Notes: generated by a model not told the origin, from the letters alone. Positions 42,732 through 51,291 are shown, numbered from the stretch's first letter. The stretch: DNA of 64,000 nucleotides from PALSA-610 sp038213435 (GCA_038213435.1 JBBQTI010000018.1:1-64000), one strand, 5' to 3'. Program-made: numbers and translations.

Positions 42732-42904
42732 CACTCGGCAGGACGCTCGGCCTGTCCGACGGACGCCCTGGGGGCGATGATCGCAGTCGCGCTGACGGCG
42801 ATGCTGCAGCCGGCGAGAGTGCGGACGAGATCGACGTGGCCGAAGGAACGCACGACGACGCAGGTCTGCCGCGAGTGCCGGACAATGTCGGGCTCGTTCG
42901 CTAG
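42728..42904 (+). CDS. 58-residue putative acidic protein
   Basis: An ATG overlaps the stop of the Rho-N-like gene (ATGA) and opens a frame to TAG at 42904. The product is acidic and low in hydrophobics (GGDDRSRADGDAAAGE, DEIDVAEGTHDDAG). No homology recognised and codon bias is only moderate. Support rests on the overlap alone, so it may be spurious. Confidence 0.25.
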   Translation: MTLGRTLGLSDGRPGGDDRSRADGDAAAGESADEIDVAEGTHDDAGLPRVPDNVGLVR

Positions 42905-42997
42905 AGCACTTCTGCTTTGCGGACGATTCGCACCGTCGCAGTACCCTGGACAGCACAGGACCGCCCCGCAATGGACCTGATCACCTCGGGAGCGACG

Positions 42998-43768
42998 ATG
43001 TCATACGAGCCGATCTTGCGCGACGTGACCATGCCCGACAGTCGACCGATCGCCGAGGAGCGCTCGCACCGCAAGCGTGTGCTCGCCGCCGGCTTCCGGT
43101 TGTTCAGCAAGTTTGGCTTCGAGGAGGGCGTGGCCGGTCACATCACCGCACGCGACCCCGAGCTGACCGATCACTTTTGGGTCAACCCGTTCGGCATGCC
43201 TTTCGCGCACATCCGCGCCCGCGACCTGTTGCTCGTCGCCCACGACGGCACGGTCGTCGAGGGCAGCCTGCCTGTGAACGCGGCCGCTTTCGCGATCCAC
43301 TCGCAGGTACACGCCGCGAGGCTCGACGCCGTCGGCGCTGCGCACTCTCACTCATTGCACGGCAAGGCCCTCTCCGCGCTCGGCCAGATGCTGGAGCCGA
43401 TCACGCAGGACGCGTGCGCGTTCTACGAGGACCATGCCCGCTTCGACGACTTCACGGGCGTCGTGCTCGACCTGGAGGAAGGCAAGCGCATCGCCCATGC
43501 CCTGGGCGACGCCAAGGCGGTGATCCTCGCCAACCACGGCCTCCTGACGGTCGGGCAGACCGTCGAGTCGGCGATCTGGTGGTTCGTCACAATGGAGCGG
43601 TCGTGCCAAGCGCAGCTCCTCGCCAAGGCAGCGGGCACCGTCATCCCCATCTCCGCAGAGCACGCCCGAACGACTCACGCCCAGGTCGGCACCGAGACGG
43701 TCGGCTGGTTCCAGTTCCAACCGCTGTTCGCTCGCATCGTCCGAGAGCAGCCCGATCTGTGCGATTGA
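42998..43768 (+). CDS. Class II aldolase/adducin-family protein
   Basis: 256 residues from ATG 42998 (GGGAG five bases before); 42971 is an in-frame alternative. The fold is shown by AAGFRLFSKFGFEEGVAGHI, the paired zinc ligands in AAHSHSLHGK and the third His in ILANHGLLTVG. Family members are zinc enzymes that split or decarboxylate sugar phosphates, or lyases of uncertain substrate. It precedes an amidohydrolase by seven bases, and such pairs occur in aromatic or carboxylate breakdown clusters. Substrate not evident. Confidence 0.85.
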   Translation: MSYEPILRDVTMPDSRPIAEERSHRKRVLAAGFRLFSKFGFEEGVAGHITARDPELTDHFWVNPFGMPFAHIRARDLLLVAHDGTVVEGSLPVNAAAFAIHSQVHAARLDAVGAAHSHSLHGKALSALGQMLEPITQDACAFYEDHARFDDFTGVVLDLEEGKRIAHALGDAKAVILANHGLLTVGQTVESAIWWFVTMERSCQAQLLAKAAGTVIPISAEHARTTHAQVGTETVGWFQFQPLFARIVREQPDLCD

Positions 43769-43775
43769 CGTAACC

Positions 43776-44996
43776 GTGACGCCCTCGACCGCCGCGATCG
43801 TGGATGGTGACGGCCACGTCATGGAAGAGCCGAACGACATCTGGACGCGGGAACGGATCGACCACGACCGTTGGGGCGACTGGGTGCCACACAAGGAGGT
43901 GGTCGACGAGATCTACGAGATCACCCACGTCGGCGGCCGCGTGCGCGGCGGCGGCAGGGAGCTGCACGACCAGATGGCGGCCGCGGTCGGCATGACGCCG
44001 CGCGAGTTCTACGACCTGCTCGCAGGCTTGCGCCGTCCGGGAGGGCACGAGCCCAAGGCGCGTCTCGACGACATGGACGCCGACGGCATCGATGCGGTGG
44101 TGCTGTACCCGAGCCTCGCGATGTTCTTCGGACCGTGCGACGAGATTCCCGCGTTGCGCGACACCGCGTTCGTCGCCGACTGCCAACGCGCCTACAACGA
44201 CTGGCTCGCCGACTTCTGTGCCTACGAGCCCACGCGTCTGTTCGGCGCGGCGGCCGCGCCGCTTCAGGACGTCGCGCGCGCCTGTTTTGAAGCTGAGCAC
44301 GCGATCGGGCGCGGATTACGCGCCGTCTTCGTGCGCCCGTCCGCGTACGTCGACGAGCTTCCGCTCAACCATCACGTGTACGACGACTTCTGGTCGACGT
44401 GTCAGGATCTCGGAGCGCCCGTCGCGTTCCATCCGGGTGTGCACGTCGACACCCCCGGCGCGTGCCGGAAGTTCGGGCTGGTCGCGGTAAGCGAAAGCGC
44501 CACGGTCACCAACATGGCCATGGACGAGATCCACGGCGGCTCTGCACTCGGCCAAGCGGTCGGCAATCCCGTCGACATGATCGTCACGATGGGTCGCTTG
44601 CTGATGGGCGGGGTCTGCGAGCGCTTCCCGCGACTCAAGCTGGTGTTCCTCGAATCGAGCGGCGGATGGATGCCGTCGTTGCTGGAACGCATGGACGAGC
44701 AGGTACAGGCCTTCCCGCTCGAGCGTCGCTGGCTCTCGCTGCTGCCGAGCGAGTACTTCGCGCGCCAGTGCTACGTGAGCTTCGAGCCCGAGGAATGGAA
44801 CCTCGCGGCCACGGCCGAGAAGCTCGGCACCGATCGAATCCTGTGGGCATCCGACTACCCGCACCCGGAGTACCACGCGGGAGTCGTTGACGAGCTCCGC
44901 CAACGCGTCGCGCCGCTCGCGCCCTTCGACCAAGCGCGCATTCTCGGCGCGAACGCGATCGAGTGCTACGGGTTGGAAGCGGTCCGCTCGCGCTAG
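43776..44996 (+). CDS. Amidohydrolase-2 family metal-dependent hydrolase/decarboxylase
   Basis: The 406-residue TIM-barrel protein has N-terminal metal motif DGDGHVME, the central VAFHPGV (metal His), the FLESSGGWMPSLLERMD helix and the final metal-site Asp in ASDYPHPEYH. This family includes decarboxylases of the ACMSD/gamma-resorcylate type and hydrolases. It is probably an operon with the class II aldolase protein. A second, related gene sits at 60997. Exact reaction unknown. Confidence 0.87.
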   Translation: MTPSTAAIVDGDGHVMEEPNDIWTRERIDHDRWGDWVPHKEVVDEIYEITHVGGRVRGGGRELHDQMAAAVGMTPREFYDLLAGLRRPGGHEPKARLDDMDADGIDAVVLYPSLAMFFGPCDEIPALRDTAFVADCQRAYNDWLADFCAYEPTRLFGAAAAPLQDVARACFEAEHAIGRGLRAVFVRPSAYVDELPLNHHVYDDFWSTCQDLGAPVAFHPGVHVDTPGACRKFGLVAVSESATVTNMAMDEIHGGSALGQAVGNPVDMIVTMGRLLMGGVCERFPRLKLVFLESSGGWMPSLLERMDEQVQAFPLERRWLSLLPSEYFARQCYVSFEPEEWNLAATAEKLGTDRILWASDYPHPEYHAGVVDELRQRVAPLAPFDQARILGANAIECYGLEAVRSR

Positions 44997-45154
44997 AAGT
45001 CGTCGATCGCGGAACTGAGGAGACCGAGGCCGATCGCCAGCAAAGGCATCCCGATGAACGCGAAGATGCCGAACGCGAGGACGAGACCGAGCGCCGCGAA
45101 CGTCACACTCAGGCCAACGCAAACGGTGAGAAATGTCTGCAAGAGCTTGATCAT
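44993..45154 (-). CDS. 53-residue membrane miniprotein coupled to ABC permease
   Basis: From ATG 45154 to TAG 44993, reading MIKLLQTFLTVCVGLSVTFA then a second helix LGLVLAFGIFAFIGMPLLAI and an acidic end SSAIDDF. The ATG overlaps the stop of the ABC permease gene (ATGA), so it is very likely translated with it. Two hydrophobic helices suggest a hairpin in the membrane. Its 3' end overlaps the convergent amidohydrolase gene by three bases. Possibly a small subunit of the exporter. Confidence 0.6.
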   Translation of the reverse strand: MIKLLQTFLTVCVGLSVTFAALGLVLAFGIFAFIGMPLLAIGLGLLSSAIDDF

Positions 45155-45966
45155 GAGGTGCTCGCGATGTCACGCCGACGGAACGCGAGCGTGGCGACGG
45201 TCGTGACGACCAGGACGTAGAACGTCACGGTCAACAGCGCGAGCAGCGGTCCACGTTGGAACTGCGCCTCCGGGAGCTGTGCCCAAGGCAGGACGGTCGC
45301 GACGTTCTCACCCCAGAGGTACTGCGCGAGGCCGGGTTTGAGACCTCGGACAAGACTCTCGACCACGGCGAACCATGTGAAGATGACGATCAGCGCGAAC
45401 GACGTGTTGCGGCCGAGGGTCGCGAGCGCGACGCCGAGCATCGCCGCGATCGCGGTGAGCAGCGAGGCGCGGAGCATGACGACAATGAGCGATACCCACC
45501 AGCCGGCGTCGATGCCGGCGCTCGACCCGTTCGCGAGCACCGCGGGGAGCAGCGACGCGAGGAACACGCCCTGCAAGGCGAAGGAGATGAGCGCGGCGAG
45601 AATCGCGCAGGCGGCCGTGCGGCTGAGGTGAACGCGCACGCGTCGCGGCTCCCAAGTGAGCACCGTCGTGACCGTGCCGGCTCGCCATTCGGCGCCGGCG
45701 ACCGACGCGCCGCCGAAGACGCCACCGAGCAGCAAGAAGAAGAGGGAGATCATGAGCGCGCCGTCGCCAGTCCCCGCAATCCACCAATTGCGCATGATCG
45801 CCGGGTGGGGCTCACCTCCGACCCCGAGCTCGGCGAGGGTCTTGCCGGCCGAATCCGCGAAGACGATGATCCCGGCGGCCGCGCACCCGAACAGCGCGAG
45901 CACGATCAGCACTCGTACCACCCGTCGGTGCAGCGCGCGGCGCATCTCGACGACGAGCAGGTTCAT
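45151..45966 (-). CDS. ABC-2 type permease
   Basis: The 271-residue protein with six membrane helices begins at ATG 45966, overlapping the ATPase stop (ATGA). Helices include VVRVLIVLALFGCAAAGIIV, GALMISLFFLLLGGVFGGAS, LAALISFALQGVFLASLL and LLALLTVTFYVLVVTTVATL. A long frame continuing upstream to 46983 belongs to another reading frame of the ATPase and is rejected. With the ATPase it forms an exporter of unknown substrate, perhaps a drug, lipid or peptide. Confidence 0.87.
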   Translation of the reverse strand: MNLLVVEMRRALHRRVVRVLIVLALFGCAAAGIIVFADSAGKTLAELGVGGEPHPAIMRNWWIAGTGDGALMISLFFLLLGGVFGGASVAGAEWRAGTVTTVLTWEPRRVRVHLSRTAACAILAALISFALQGVFLASLLPAVLANGSSAGIDAGWWVSLIVVMLRASLLTAIAAMLGVALATLGRNTSFALIVIFTWFAVVESLVRGLKPGLAQYLWGENVATVLPWAQLPEAQFQRGPLLALLTVTFYVLVVTTVATLAFRRRDIASTS

Positions 45967-46922
45967 GCCGGGACCTCCTCTTCCGTCGGTGCGAAGGCAC
46001 GCTCCTCGGCACCGGTCAGCTCGAGAAACAGTTCCTCGAGGCTGCGCTCCTCGGGCCGTAGGTCGGTCACCCAATGACCGTTCCGCGCGAGCGTCTCCGT
46101 GACGTGCGCGGCGCGCGTAGGTGAGATCGCGACACGCACATCGTCGTTGCGCCGCTCGGCGGGAAGCCCCGCGCGGCGCAAGACCGCGACACCGACATCG
46201 AGGTCGTCGACGCGTACGAGCATGGCTTCGCCTTCGCCGGCGGACGCAAGGACGTCGTGCACGGTGCCATGAACAACACAGCGACCGCGGCTGAGGATTG
46301 CAACACGATCGCACGTCTGTTCGATCTCGGAGAGGATGTGGCTCGACACGAACACCGTGCGCCCTTCCATCGCGAGTTGTCGGACCAGGGCGCGCACTTG
46401 GCGGATGCCGGCCGGGTCGAGACCGTTTGCAGGCTCGTCGAGGATGAGCAACGCGGGATCCTTGAGCAACGTCGCGGCGATCGCGAGACGCTGCCGCATG
46501 CCGAGTGAGTACTTCTTGACGAGATCGCCCGCCCGGTCGGCGAGCCCGACCGCGCCGAGCACATCGTCGACGCGGCGCGGACCGATGCGGTCGACGGCCG
46601 CGAGGAGTCGGAGATTCTCGCGGCCGCTCATCGTCGGGAACAGTGCTGGAGACTCGACGATCGAGCCGATGCGACGCAGCGCGCCGGGCAATGCGCGCGG
46701 AACGGGCTGTCCGAACAGCCGGACGTGTCCGCCCGTGGGGCGGACGAGTCCGAGCAGACAACGAATTGTCGTTGTCTTGCCCGAGCCGTTGGGCCCGAGG
46801 AAGCCGAAGATGCCGCCCTCGGGAATCGCGAGGTCGATGCCGTCGAGCGCCGCCACGCGGCGACCGCGCCGGCCCCGGTACTCCTTGCGGAGACCGTCGA
46901 TCTCGATCACGTTCGTTCCCAT
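45963..46922 (-). CDS. ABC transporter ATP-binding protein (CcmA/DrrA type)
   Basis: The 319-residue protein has Walker A GPNGSGKTTTIR, signature YSLGMRQRLAIA, Walker B ALLILDEP and H-loop VFVSSHIL. The C-terminal 80 residues form the extra domain typical of DrrA-like exporters. It is translationally coupled to the permease and the 53-residue membrane peptide. Substrate unknown. Confidence 0.92.
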   Translation of the reverse strand: MGTNVIEIDGLRKEYRGRRGRRVAALDGIDLAIPEGGIFGFLGPNGSGKTTTIRCLLGLVRPTGGHVRLFGQPVPRALPGALRRIGSIVESPALFPTMSGRENLRLLAAVDRIGPRRVDDVLGAVGLADRAGDLVKKYSLGMRQRLAIAATLLKDPALLILDEPANGLDPAGIRQVRALVRQLAMEGRTVFVSSHILSEIEQTCDRVAILSRGRCVVHGTVHDVLASAGEGEAMLVRVDDLDVGVAVLRRAGLPAERRNDDVRVAISPTRAAHVTETLARNGHWVTDLRPEERSLEELFLELTGAEERAFAPTEEEVPA

Positions 46923-46942
46923 CGCTGTCCTCGCAAACTCGT

Positions 46943-46974
46943 CGCGCCGCGCCGGACGGGTCCGACGCGGCGCG
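46943..46974 (-). terminator. Probable terminator hairpin after SodC-like gene
   Basis: CGCGCCGCG (46943-46951) pairs with CGCGGCGCG (46966-46974). Inside it CGGA/TCCG closes a CGGG loop, giving a long GC stem with one mismatch. It lies 16 bases after the SodC-like stop on the minus strand and before the ABC ATPase start. The downstream tract is only GAGTTTG, so termination would be of the weak-U type common in actinobacteria. Confidence 0.5.
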
Positions 46975-46989
46975 GTCTGTCACGTCGAT

Positions 46990-47544
46990 TCAGATGCTGA
47001 CGTCGATGCAGGCGAGCCGTTGCCCGGCTGTGCCGCCGGCCATCGTGTGTTCGCCTTGATGGATCACAACCGCGCGCGCTCCGCTTTGCACCTCGAATGG
47101 AACCACGGCGAGCGTCCGGCCGCGGCCCGCGGCATTCGTCGTGAAGTCGAGCCACACTTCGTGATCGGCGTCGGCGTTTGCCGCGACGGGGTTCGCGGGA
47201 TCGGGCGCCTGGTAGTGAGGCCCACCGAAGTCGCTCGAGCAGCTGTCGCGGTGGAGGTGTGCGCCGAACGATCGACCGGCCGGAAGGCCGTCGACGTCCA
47301 GGCTCACCAGCGTCTGTCCGTCCCGGCCGCCGTTGACGGCGATGTGGACTCGTGCGTCGGCACCCAGCGTCGGATTCACGGCGTCGGTGGCATTCGCCGC
47401 GAACGCCGGGTTCGGCGTGAGCGCACCGACTGCGCTCGCGACGACCGCACCGTCCGCTCCCGCGGGTAGTGCACTGCCGACGATTCCTCCGATTGCGAGG
47501 GCGGCGCCGATCCATGCCGCTCGTCCTCGTGTTCCTGCTCGCAT
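46990..47544 (-). CDS. Secreted Cu/Zn superoxide-dismutase-like protein
   Basis: The 184-residue protein begins at ATG 47544 after AGGAGGT, with a signal peptide (AALAIGGIVGSALPAGADGA). The SodC fold is indicated by HLH at 96-98 (GAHLHRDSC), His110 (GGPHYQ), a possible zinc pair His128/Asp133 (HEVWLDF), His162 (VVIHQGEH) and a disulfide pair Cys102/Cys179. The copper ligands are all present; the zinc loop is shortened and spaced unusually. It may be an active dismutase or a related copper protein. Divergent from the second ECF sigma gene. Confidence 0.75.
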   Translation of the reverse strand: MRAGTRGRAAWIGAALAIGGIVGSALPAGADGAVVASAVGALTPNPAFAANATDAVNPTLGADARVHIAVNGGRDGQTLVSLDVDGLPAGRSFGAHLHRDSCSSDFGGPHYQAPDPANPVAANADADHEVWLDFTTNAAGRGRTLAVVPFEVQSGARAVVIHQGEHTMAGGTAGQRLACIDVSI

Positions 47545-47599
47545 GTGACCTCCTGGATCCCGCGCGCGGGCCCCAGCCCGGTCACGCTGCTTCGATGAG

Positions 47600-47616
47600 C
47601 GGGCCGCTCCGGCCCG
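47600..47616. promoter_or_regulatory. Perfect 7-bp hairpin between SodC-like and sigma genes
   Basis: CGGGCCG-CTC-CGGCCCG is a perfect stem with a 3-base loop in the divergent region, about 55 bases upstream of the SodC-like start. It could be a regulator site or leader stem; nothing more can be said. Confidence 0.3.
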
Positions 47617-47835
47617 TCACGTGTACAGACGAGCGACGCGGCGACGCGGGCGACACGGAGCGAGAGATTTCCGAAAGTCCGGTGAGATCGGCCGCGCGTG
47701 GCAGCATGCAGCGTGGATCGCGCCGAACGGCGGCGGCAGCAGGGAGCCGCGCGAGGGGCGCTCGAGCGTGCCTTGCGAGACGTATTTGACGCGGTTTGTC
47801 GCCCGCGACCGCCTCTCGATGAGTCTGTCGGTGCG

Positions 47836-48444
47836 ATGGTCGCCACGCTCGCGCTACCGATGGCTGACGCGATCTCGCTGCGGCCTCCCGCGATCGACGC
47901 GGCACGCGCCGGGATCGACGTCGACGCGCTGATCGTCACCCTCTTCCGACAGGAGGCCTCCTCACTCGTCCGACTGACGCGTTTGTTCGTCGACGACCGC
48001 AACGCGGCGGAGGATCTCGTGCAGGAGGCCTTCATCCGGCTGTCCCGCAGCACGCATCGCATCGAGGATCCCGCCAAGGCGCCCGCGTACCTGCGCTCGA
48101 TTGTCCTCAACCTCGCGCGAGACCACAACCGTCGTGGTCTCGTCTCCCTCCGTCACCACCTGCCGGAAGACGACCAGGCGGCAATCGAAGACGAGATAAC
48201 GCTGCGCGAGGATCAGCAGCGGGTCATCGACGGGTTGCGCGACCTACCGCATCGCCAACGCGACTGCCTCGTGCTCAGGTACTACGACGAGCTCGGCATC
48301 GACGACATCGCGCAGACGCTCGGCATCTCCCGTAACTCCGTGAAGACGCACCTCGGTCGTGGACTCGCCGCGCTCGAACGCAGGTTGGGATCACAGGCCG
48401 AGCACGACAACGGACCGTCGGACCCCGTCGAGGTGACAGCGTGA
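47836..48444 (+). CDS. ECF-type RNA polymerase sigma factor
   Basis: About 202 residues from ATG 47836 (a frame to 47698 exists but has poor starts). Region 2 reads LVRLTRLFVDDRNAAEDLVQ and EAFIRLSRSTHRIEDPAKAP. Region 4 holds the helix-turn-helix LGIDDIAQTLGISRNSVKTH. It overlaps the next gene by four bases (48441-48444), which suggests that gene encodes its control partner. Regulon unknown. Confidence 0.88.
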   Translation: MVATLALPMADAISLRPPAIDAARAGIDVDALIVTLFRQEASSLVRLTRLFVDDRNAAEDLVQEAFIRLSRSTHRIEDPAKAPAYLRSIVLNLARDHNRRGLVSLRHHLPEDDQAAIEDEITLREDQQRVIDGLRDLPHRQRDCLVLRYYDELGIDDIAQTLGISRNSVKTHLGRGLAALERRLGSQAEHDNGPSDPVEVTA

Positions 48445-49070
48445 CGGTCGTCGAGAACCGCGTGCGCGACGCCCTGCTCGCAGGCGTGTCGGCGGCCGAG
48501 GAGAGCCCGGATCTCTTCGCACGAATCCAGTTGAGCATCGACGACGACCGGCGTCGCCGGCGGCAGCATCGCCGCGCGGCGGGTATCGCCGCGTGCGTGC
48601 TCGGCGCGATTGCCGCCGTCGCCTTCGCGACGACCGAACCACGACAAGGAGAACTGCTGATGGACTGGTGGGTACTCGAACTCCTTACGGATGCGGTCCT
48701 GGTCGGGCTGGCCCTTTGGATGGGGCCGCTGATCAAGCGATTCGGTAAGAGCTACGCGGCTGACGTCTTCCGGGCCAACCCGCGAACCGGCAAGAGCTTC
48801 ATCGTGCTCACGGATATCGCGTATTACCTGATCTTCGCCGCCTACATCATGTTCACGATCCGGTATGCGCCGGCCAAGAACTGGGGTCGGACGGTCGACG
48901 CCAACCAGCTCCAACACGAGACTGCGCGCATTGGCGGGATCTTGCTCATCATCGGCGTGCTGCACGGCGTCAACTTGCTGGCACTACCCGTCATGGGCCG
49001 CCTGCTCACCCTGAACCGCCAACTCGACGACGGCACGCCGCCCTCTCGGGCAAGTGGTTCGAGTGGTTAG
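48441..49070 (+). CDS. Membrane protein, possible anti-sigma partner with internal start
   Basis: The 209-residue frame starts by GTGA overlap with the sigma gene. Residues 1-50 are charged and soluble (NRVRDALLAGVSAAEESPDL), followed by one helix (AAGIAACVLGAIAAVAFATT). At Met 74 (ATG 48660) there is a strong internal Shine-Dalgarno AAGGAGA with seven-base spacing. This would give a separate protein with three helices (LTDAVLVGLALWMG, TDIAYYLIFAAYIMF, GGILLIIGVLHGVNLLAL). The first part has the layout of a sigma-binding segment without zinc ligands. Either one fused protein or two products are made. Confidence 0.65.
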   Translation: MTVVENRVRDALLAGVSAAEESPDLFARIQLSIDDDRRRRRQHRRAAGIAACVLGAIAAVAFATTEPRQGELLMDWWVLELLTDAVLVGLALWMGPLIKRFGKSYAADVFRANPRTGKSFIVLTDIAYYLIFAAYIMFTIRYAPAKNWGRTVDANQLQHETARIGGILLIIGVLHGVNLLALPVMGRLLTLNRQLDDGTPPSRASGSSG

Positions 49071-50187
49071 TCCGCGGCATGGATGGCCGACGTTCGGTGG
49101 CAGCGGTCCGCTGATCGCGTTGGCCGGTGCTGCGCTGCTCGTTCTGCTCCTCGGGGCTTCTGTGGTGGGGGTGATCGGAGGCCGAGGCGGTCGCGAGGCG
49201 GAGAATGCATCGCCGACGACGCCCACGACGACGCCCACGACGGCGACATCGACATCGACATCGACGGCGACATCGACAACGACAACGAACACCCAGCGTG
49301 CGGAGGCGGTTCGCCCTGTCGTTCTCGACCCGATCGAGGGTCCCGATGTCCGTATGGAGGCGATCGACCGCCACGTGTTCGGAACCGGGTCACCTGTCGT
49401 CGACGAGCTGGCGCGCCGGTCGGTGTTGCGCATCACCGCGAGCGGGTTCGAGCCCAATGCGTACGGACAGGTCGAGCAGTGCACGCGGGACCGCTGCACG
49501 AATTCCTTTCCGGTCCTCTTCGACGAGGTGGGCTCCGCCCGGATCCAGTACCTCGTGCGCGACACCATCGAAACGCTTCCGAACGCAGCCGTCTCGATGT
49601 GCCGCGACAGGGAGCCTCCATGCGTCGTACGACTGCGAACGGAAACCGACACTGCATTCCTCACGACGGTCTTCGGCGACGTCGCATCGAATTCAAGGCG
49701 TGTGAGCGTGATGCCGAGTGCACGTGATCTCGTCGGCGAAGCGGCGGTGACCGTCGCGGCGCACGGCTTCACTCCCGGTGCCCGGGTGCACGCGACGATG
49801 TGCGCGGCGCCCGACACCGCCGGATCGCAGCGTTGCGGCGCGCCGAGCCCGCTGGCGTCGTTCATGATCGGCGCCGATGGCGCCGGCCGCACCGTCCTCG
49901 TGATCCGAGGCGGTCGCGTCGGCTCGGCGGGGGCTGAGTGCGGACGCGACACGCCCTGCGGCATCGTCGTGCAAGAGGAGGCATCGGAAGTGCCGGCGCC
50001 GGTGGTACCGATCACCTTCGCGGCGGGTCCGTCCGCGCGCTACGAATCGGGGCGCCTGGTGATCGGCATCGCGCTCGGCGCTGTCCTCCTCGCGGTCGCG
50101 CTGTTCCTCACTCGCCGTACCGACTGGCGCAAACCGTCGGAGGCTGACACGCCGGAACTCGATGGCGCAGTGCTCTCCGCAGATTGA
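49054..50187 (+). CDS. Membrane-anchored surface protein with neocarzinostatin-like modules
   Basis: 377 residues; GTG 49054 overlaps the previous gene. One N-terminal helix (ALAGAALLVLLLGASVVGVI) is followed by a Thr-rich linker encoded by ACG/ACA repeats (49208-49290). Two beta modules come next, in which GFEPNAYGQVEQC and GFTPGARVHATMC have the GF-P---V---C pattern of neocarzinostatin-type domains. A C-terminal helix (LVIGIALGAVLLAVALFL) completes the protein. Both ends are membrane-anchored. Role unknown; it may be the surface part of the sigma system. Confidence 0.6.
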   Translation: MVRVVSPRHGWPTFGGSGPLIALAGAALLVLLLGASVVGVIGGRGGREAENASPTTPTTTPTTATSTSTSTATSTTTTNTQRAEAVRPVVLDPIEGPDVRMEAIDRHVFGTGSPVVDELARRSVLRITASGFEPNAYGQVEQCTRDRCTNSFPVLFDEVGSARIQYLVRDTIETLPNAAVSMCRDREPPCVVRLRTETDTAFLTTVFGDVASNSRRVSVMPSARDLVGEAAVTVAAHGFTPGARVHATMCAAPDTAGSQRCGAPSPLASFMIGADGAGRTVLVIRGGRVGSAGAECGRDTPCGIVVQEEASEVPAPVVPITFAAGPSARYESGRLVIGIALGAVLLAVALFLTRRTDWRKPSEADTPELDGAVLSAD

Positions 50188-50209
50188 GCGCGATCTCGAA
50201 ACCGCCGAC

Positions 50210-50914
50210 TCAGCTCTCTCCGTCGACCGTACTCACAGGTTGTTGGGCGGGCGGGTGTTCCTCGTCGAGCCGAAGGAGCCCGACTTCGAGCGCGAAGCGC
50301 ACGAGCTGCGCTCGAGTATGGCGGTCGAGCTTTTGGTGAATATGGGCCCGATGCGTTTCGATCGTGCGAAGACTCGAGCCGGTGAGCGCGGCGACCTCCG
50401 CGTTGGTGTGCCCGAGAGCGAGGAGCCTCAGCACCTCCGTCTCCTTCGGCGTCAATCCGCCGACCGCGGAACCCGTGACCAGCTCGGGAGGTCGTGAGGC
50501 GAACGCGATGCCGATCGACGGCTGCAGGTACAACCCGCCGTGCGCGACCGCGCGTATGCCGGCGAAGAGGTCGGTCGTGGCGGCAGACTTCAACACGTAT
50601 CCGTCGGCGCCGGCAGCGAGCACCTGCTGAACAGTCGCGAGATCGTCAAGGGAGGTCAGGGCCAAGATGGAGGCGTCGCGAAAGCGCGTGCGAAGCTCGA
50701 TGATGACCTCGTCGCGCGCCGCGTCGGGAAACGAAAGACCGGTCACGATGACATGGGGCTCGACGTGCATGCCTTCCAACGCGCGCACGCTCATGGCCTG
50801 AGCGACGACCTCGAGGTCGGGTTCCCGCTCGATGAGCGCTCGCAACCCCTCGCGAAACATCGTCTCGTCGTCGACGAGCGCCAGCCGTATGACCGGATGT
50901 GCCTCCTGACTCAA
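50210..50914 (-). CDS. LuxR-type response regulator with degenerate phosphoacceptor
   Basis: The 234-residue protein starts at TTG 50914. The N-terminal receiver keeps the acidic pair Asp15/16, the Thr switch (ALTSLDD) and Lys (YVLKSAA). However, the phosphoacceptor position is Gly59 (VIVTGLSFP instead of DLxMP). The C-terminal helix-turn-helix is standard LuxR/NarL (LTPKETEVLRLLALGHTNAE, SSLRTIETHRAHIHQKLD). It should bind DNA but not through normal Asp phosphorylation. It has no adjacent histidine kinase. It may respond to protein-protein contact or a ligand. Confidence 0.85.
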   Translation of the reverse strand: MSQEAHPVIRLALVDDETMFREGLRALIEREPDLEVVAQAMSVRALEGMHVEPHVIVTGLSFPDAARDEVIIELRTRFRDASILALTSLDDLATVQQVLAAGADGYVLKSAATTDLFAGIRAVAHGGLYLQPSIGIAFASRPPELVTGSAVGGLTPKETEVLRLLALGHTNAEVAALTGSSLRTIETHRAHIHQKLDRHTRAQLVRFALEVGLLRLDEEHPPAQQPVSTVDGES

Positions 50915-51003
50915 GACGTGTTCTCCTCGCCGTTCACGCCCGCCTCGACCTTGGCCAGCATTGCAGGATTGACTGTCATTTCTCTGTCTCCCTCGGGTTT
51001 CAT
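50911..51003 (-). CDS. Short upstream ORF overlapping the LuxR-type regulator start
   Basis: A 30-codon frame from ATG 51003 (or 22 codons from ATG 50979 behind GGGAG) reads MTVNPAMLAKVEAGVNGEEN then TS. Its TGA overlaps the TTG start of the regulator (TTGA, 50911-50914). It could be a leader peptide coupling translation of the regulator. The remaining 288 bases up to the helicase gene (51004-51291) hold no convincing gene, though a minus-strand stretch with CPQCHRPDLL occurs near 51085. Confidence 0.3.
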   Translation of the reverse strand: MKPEGDREMTVNPAMLAKVEAGVNGEENTS

Positions 51004-51291
51004 TGCCCGCCCGGGGGCCGAGTACTCATTGTGATTGTCACACGACTTGCGGCGGGAGAATCAGGTTCTCTGTAAGAGATCGGGCCGATGACACTGTGGG
51101 CATGCTGTTTCGCTTAGAATGAGTTGCAACAGCCGTTCCGTCGATGAGGTTGTCGACATTTCCGTCGACGCGGAGCGGTTGGGGTTCCGGGTCTCGGACC
51201 GCCATCTGGCGTCGCCGGAACCGGACGGACCTTCGGGTCCGCATTCTTCGAGGATGCACGTCGTGTCCTCCGTCGTAACCAGCGGAGATCT

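Noticed and set aside
42653..42853. 66-codon minus-strand frame after the Rho-N-like gene
   Set aside because: Lacks a ribosome binding site and homologous motifs; overlaps better-supported plus-strand frames.
45966..46983. Extension of the ABC permease frame into a 610-codon fusion
   Set aside because: The upstream part is an alternative frame of the ABC ATPase. The ATG at 45966 overlapping the ATPase stop is the natural permease start.
49200..49290. Tandem trinucleotide-like repeat suggesting a microsatellite or CRISPR-like array
   Set aside because: It encodes a Thr/Ser-rich linker of a membrane protein. The units are imperfect codon repeats without spacers.
51061..51290. Minus-strand peptide with CPQCHRPDLL upstream of the helicase gene
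   Set aside because: No clear start codon or ribosome binding site and weak codon bias; the Cys pair could be chance.
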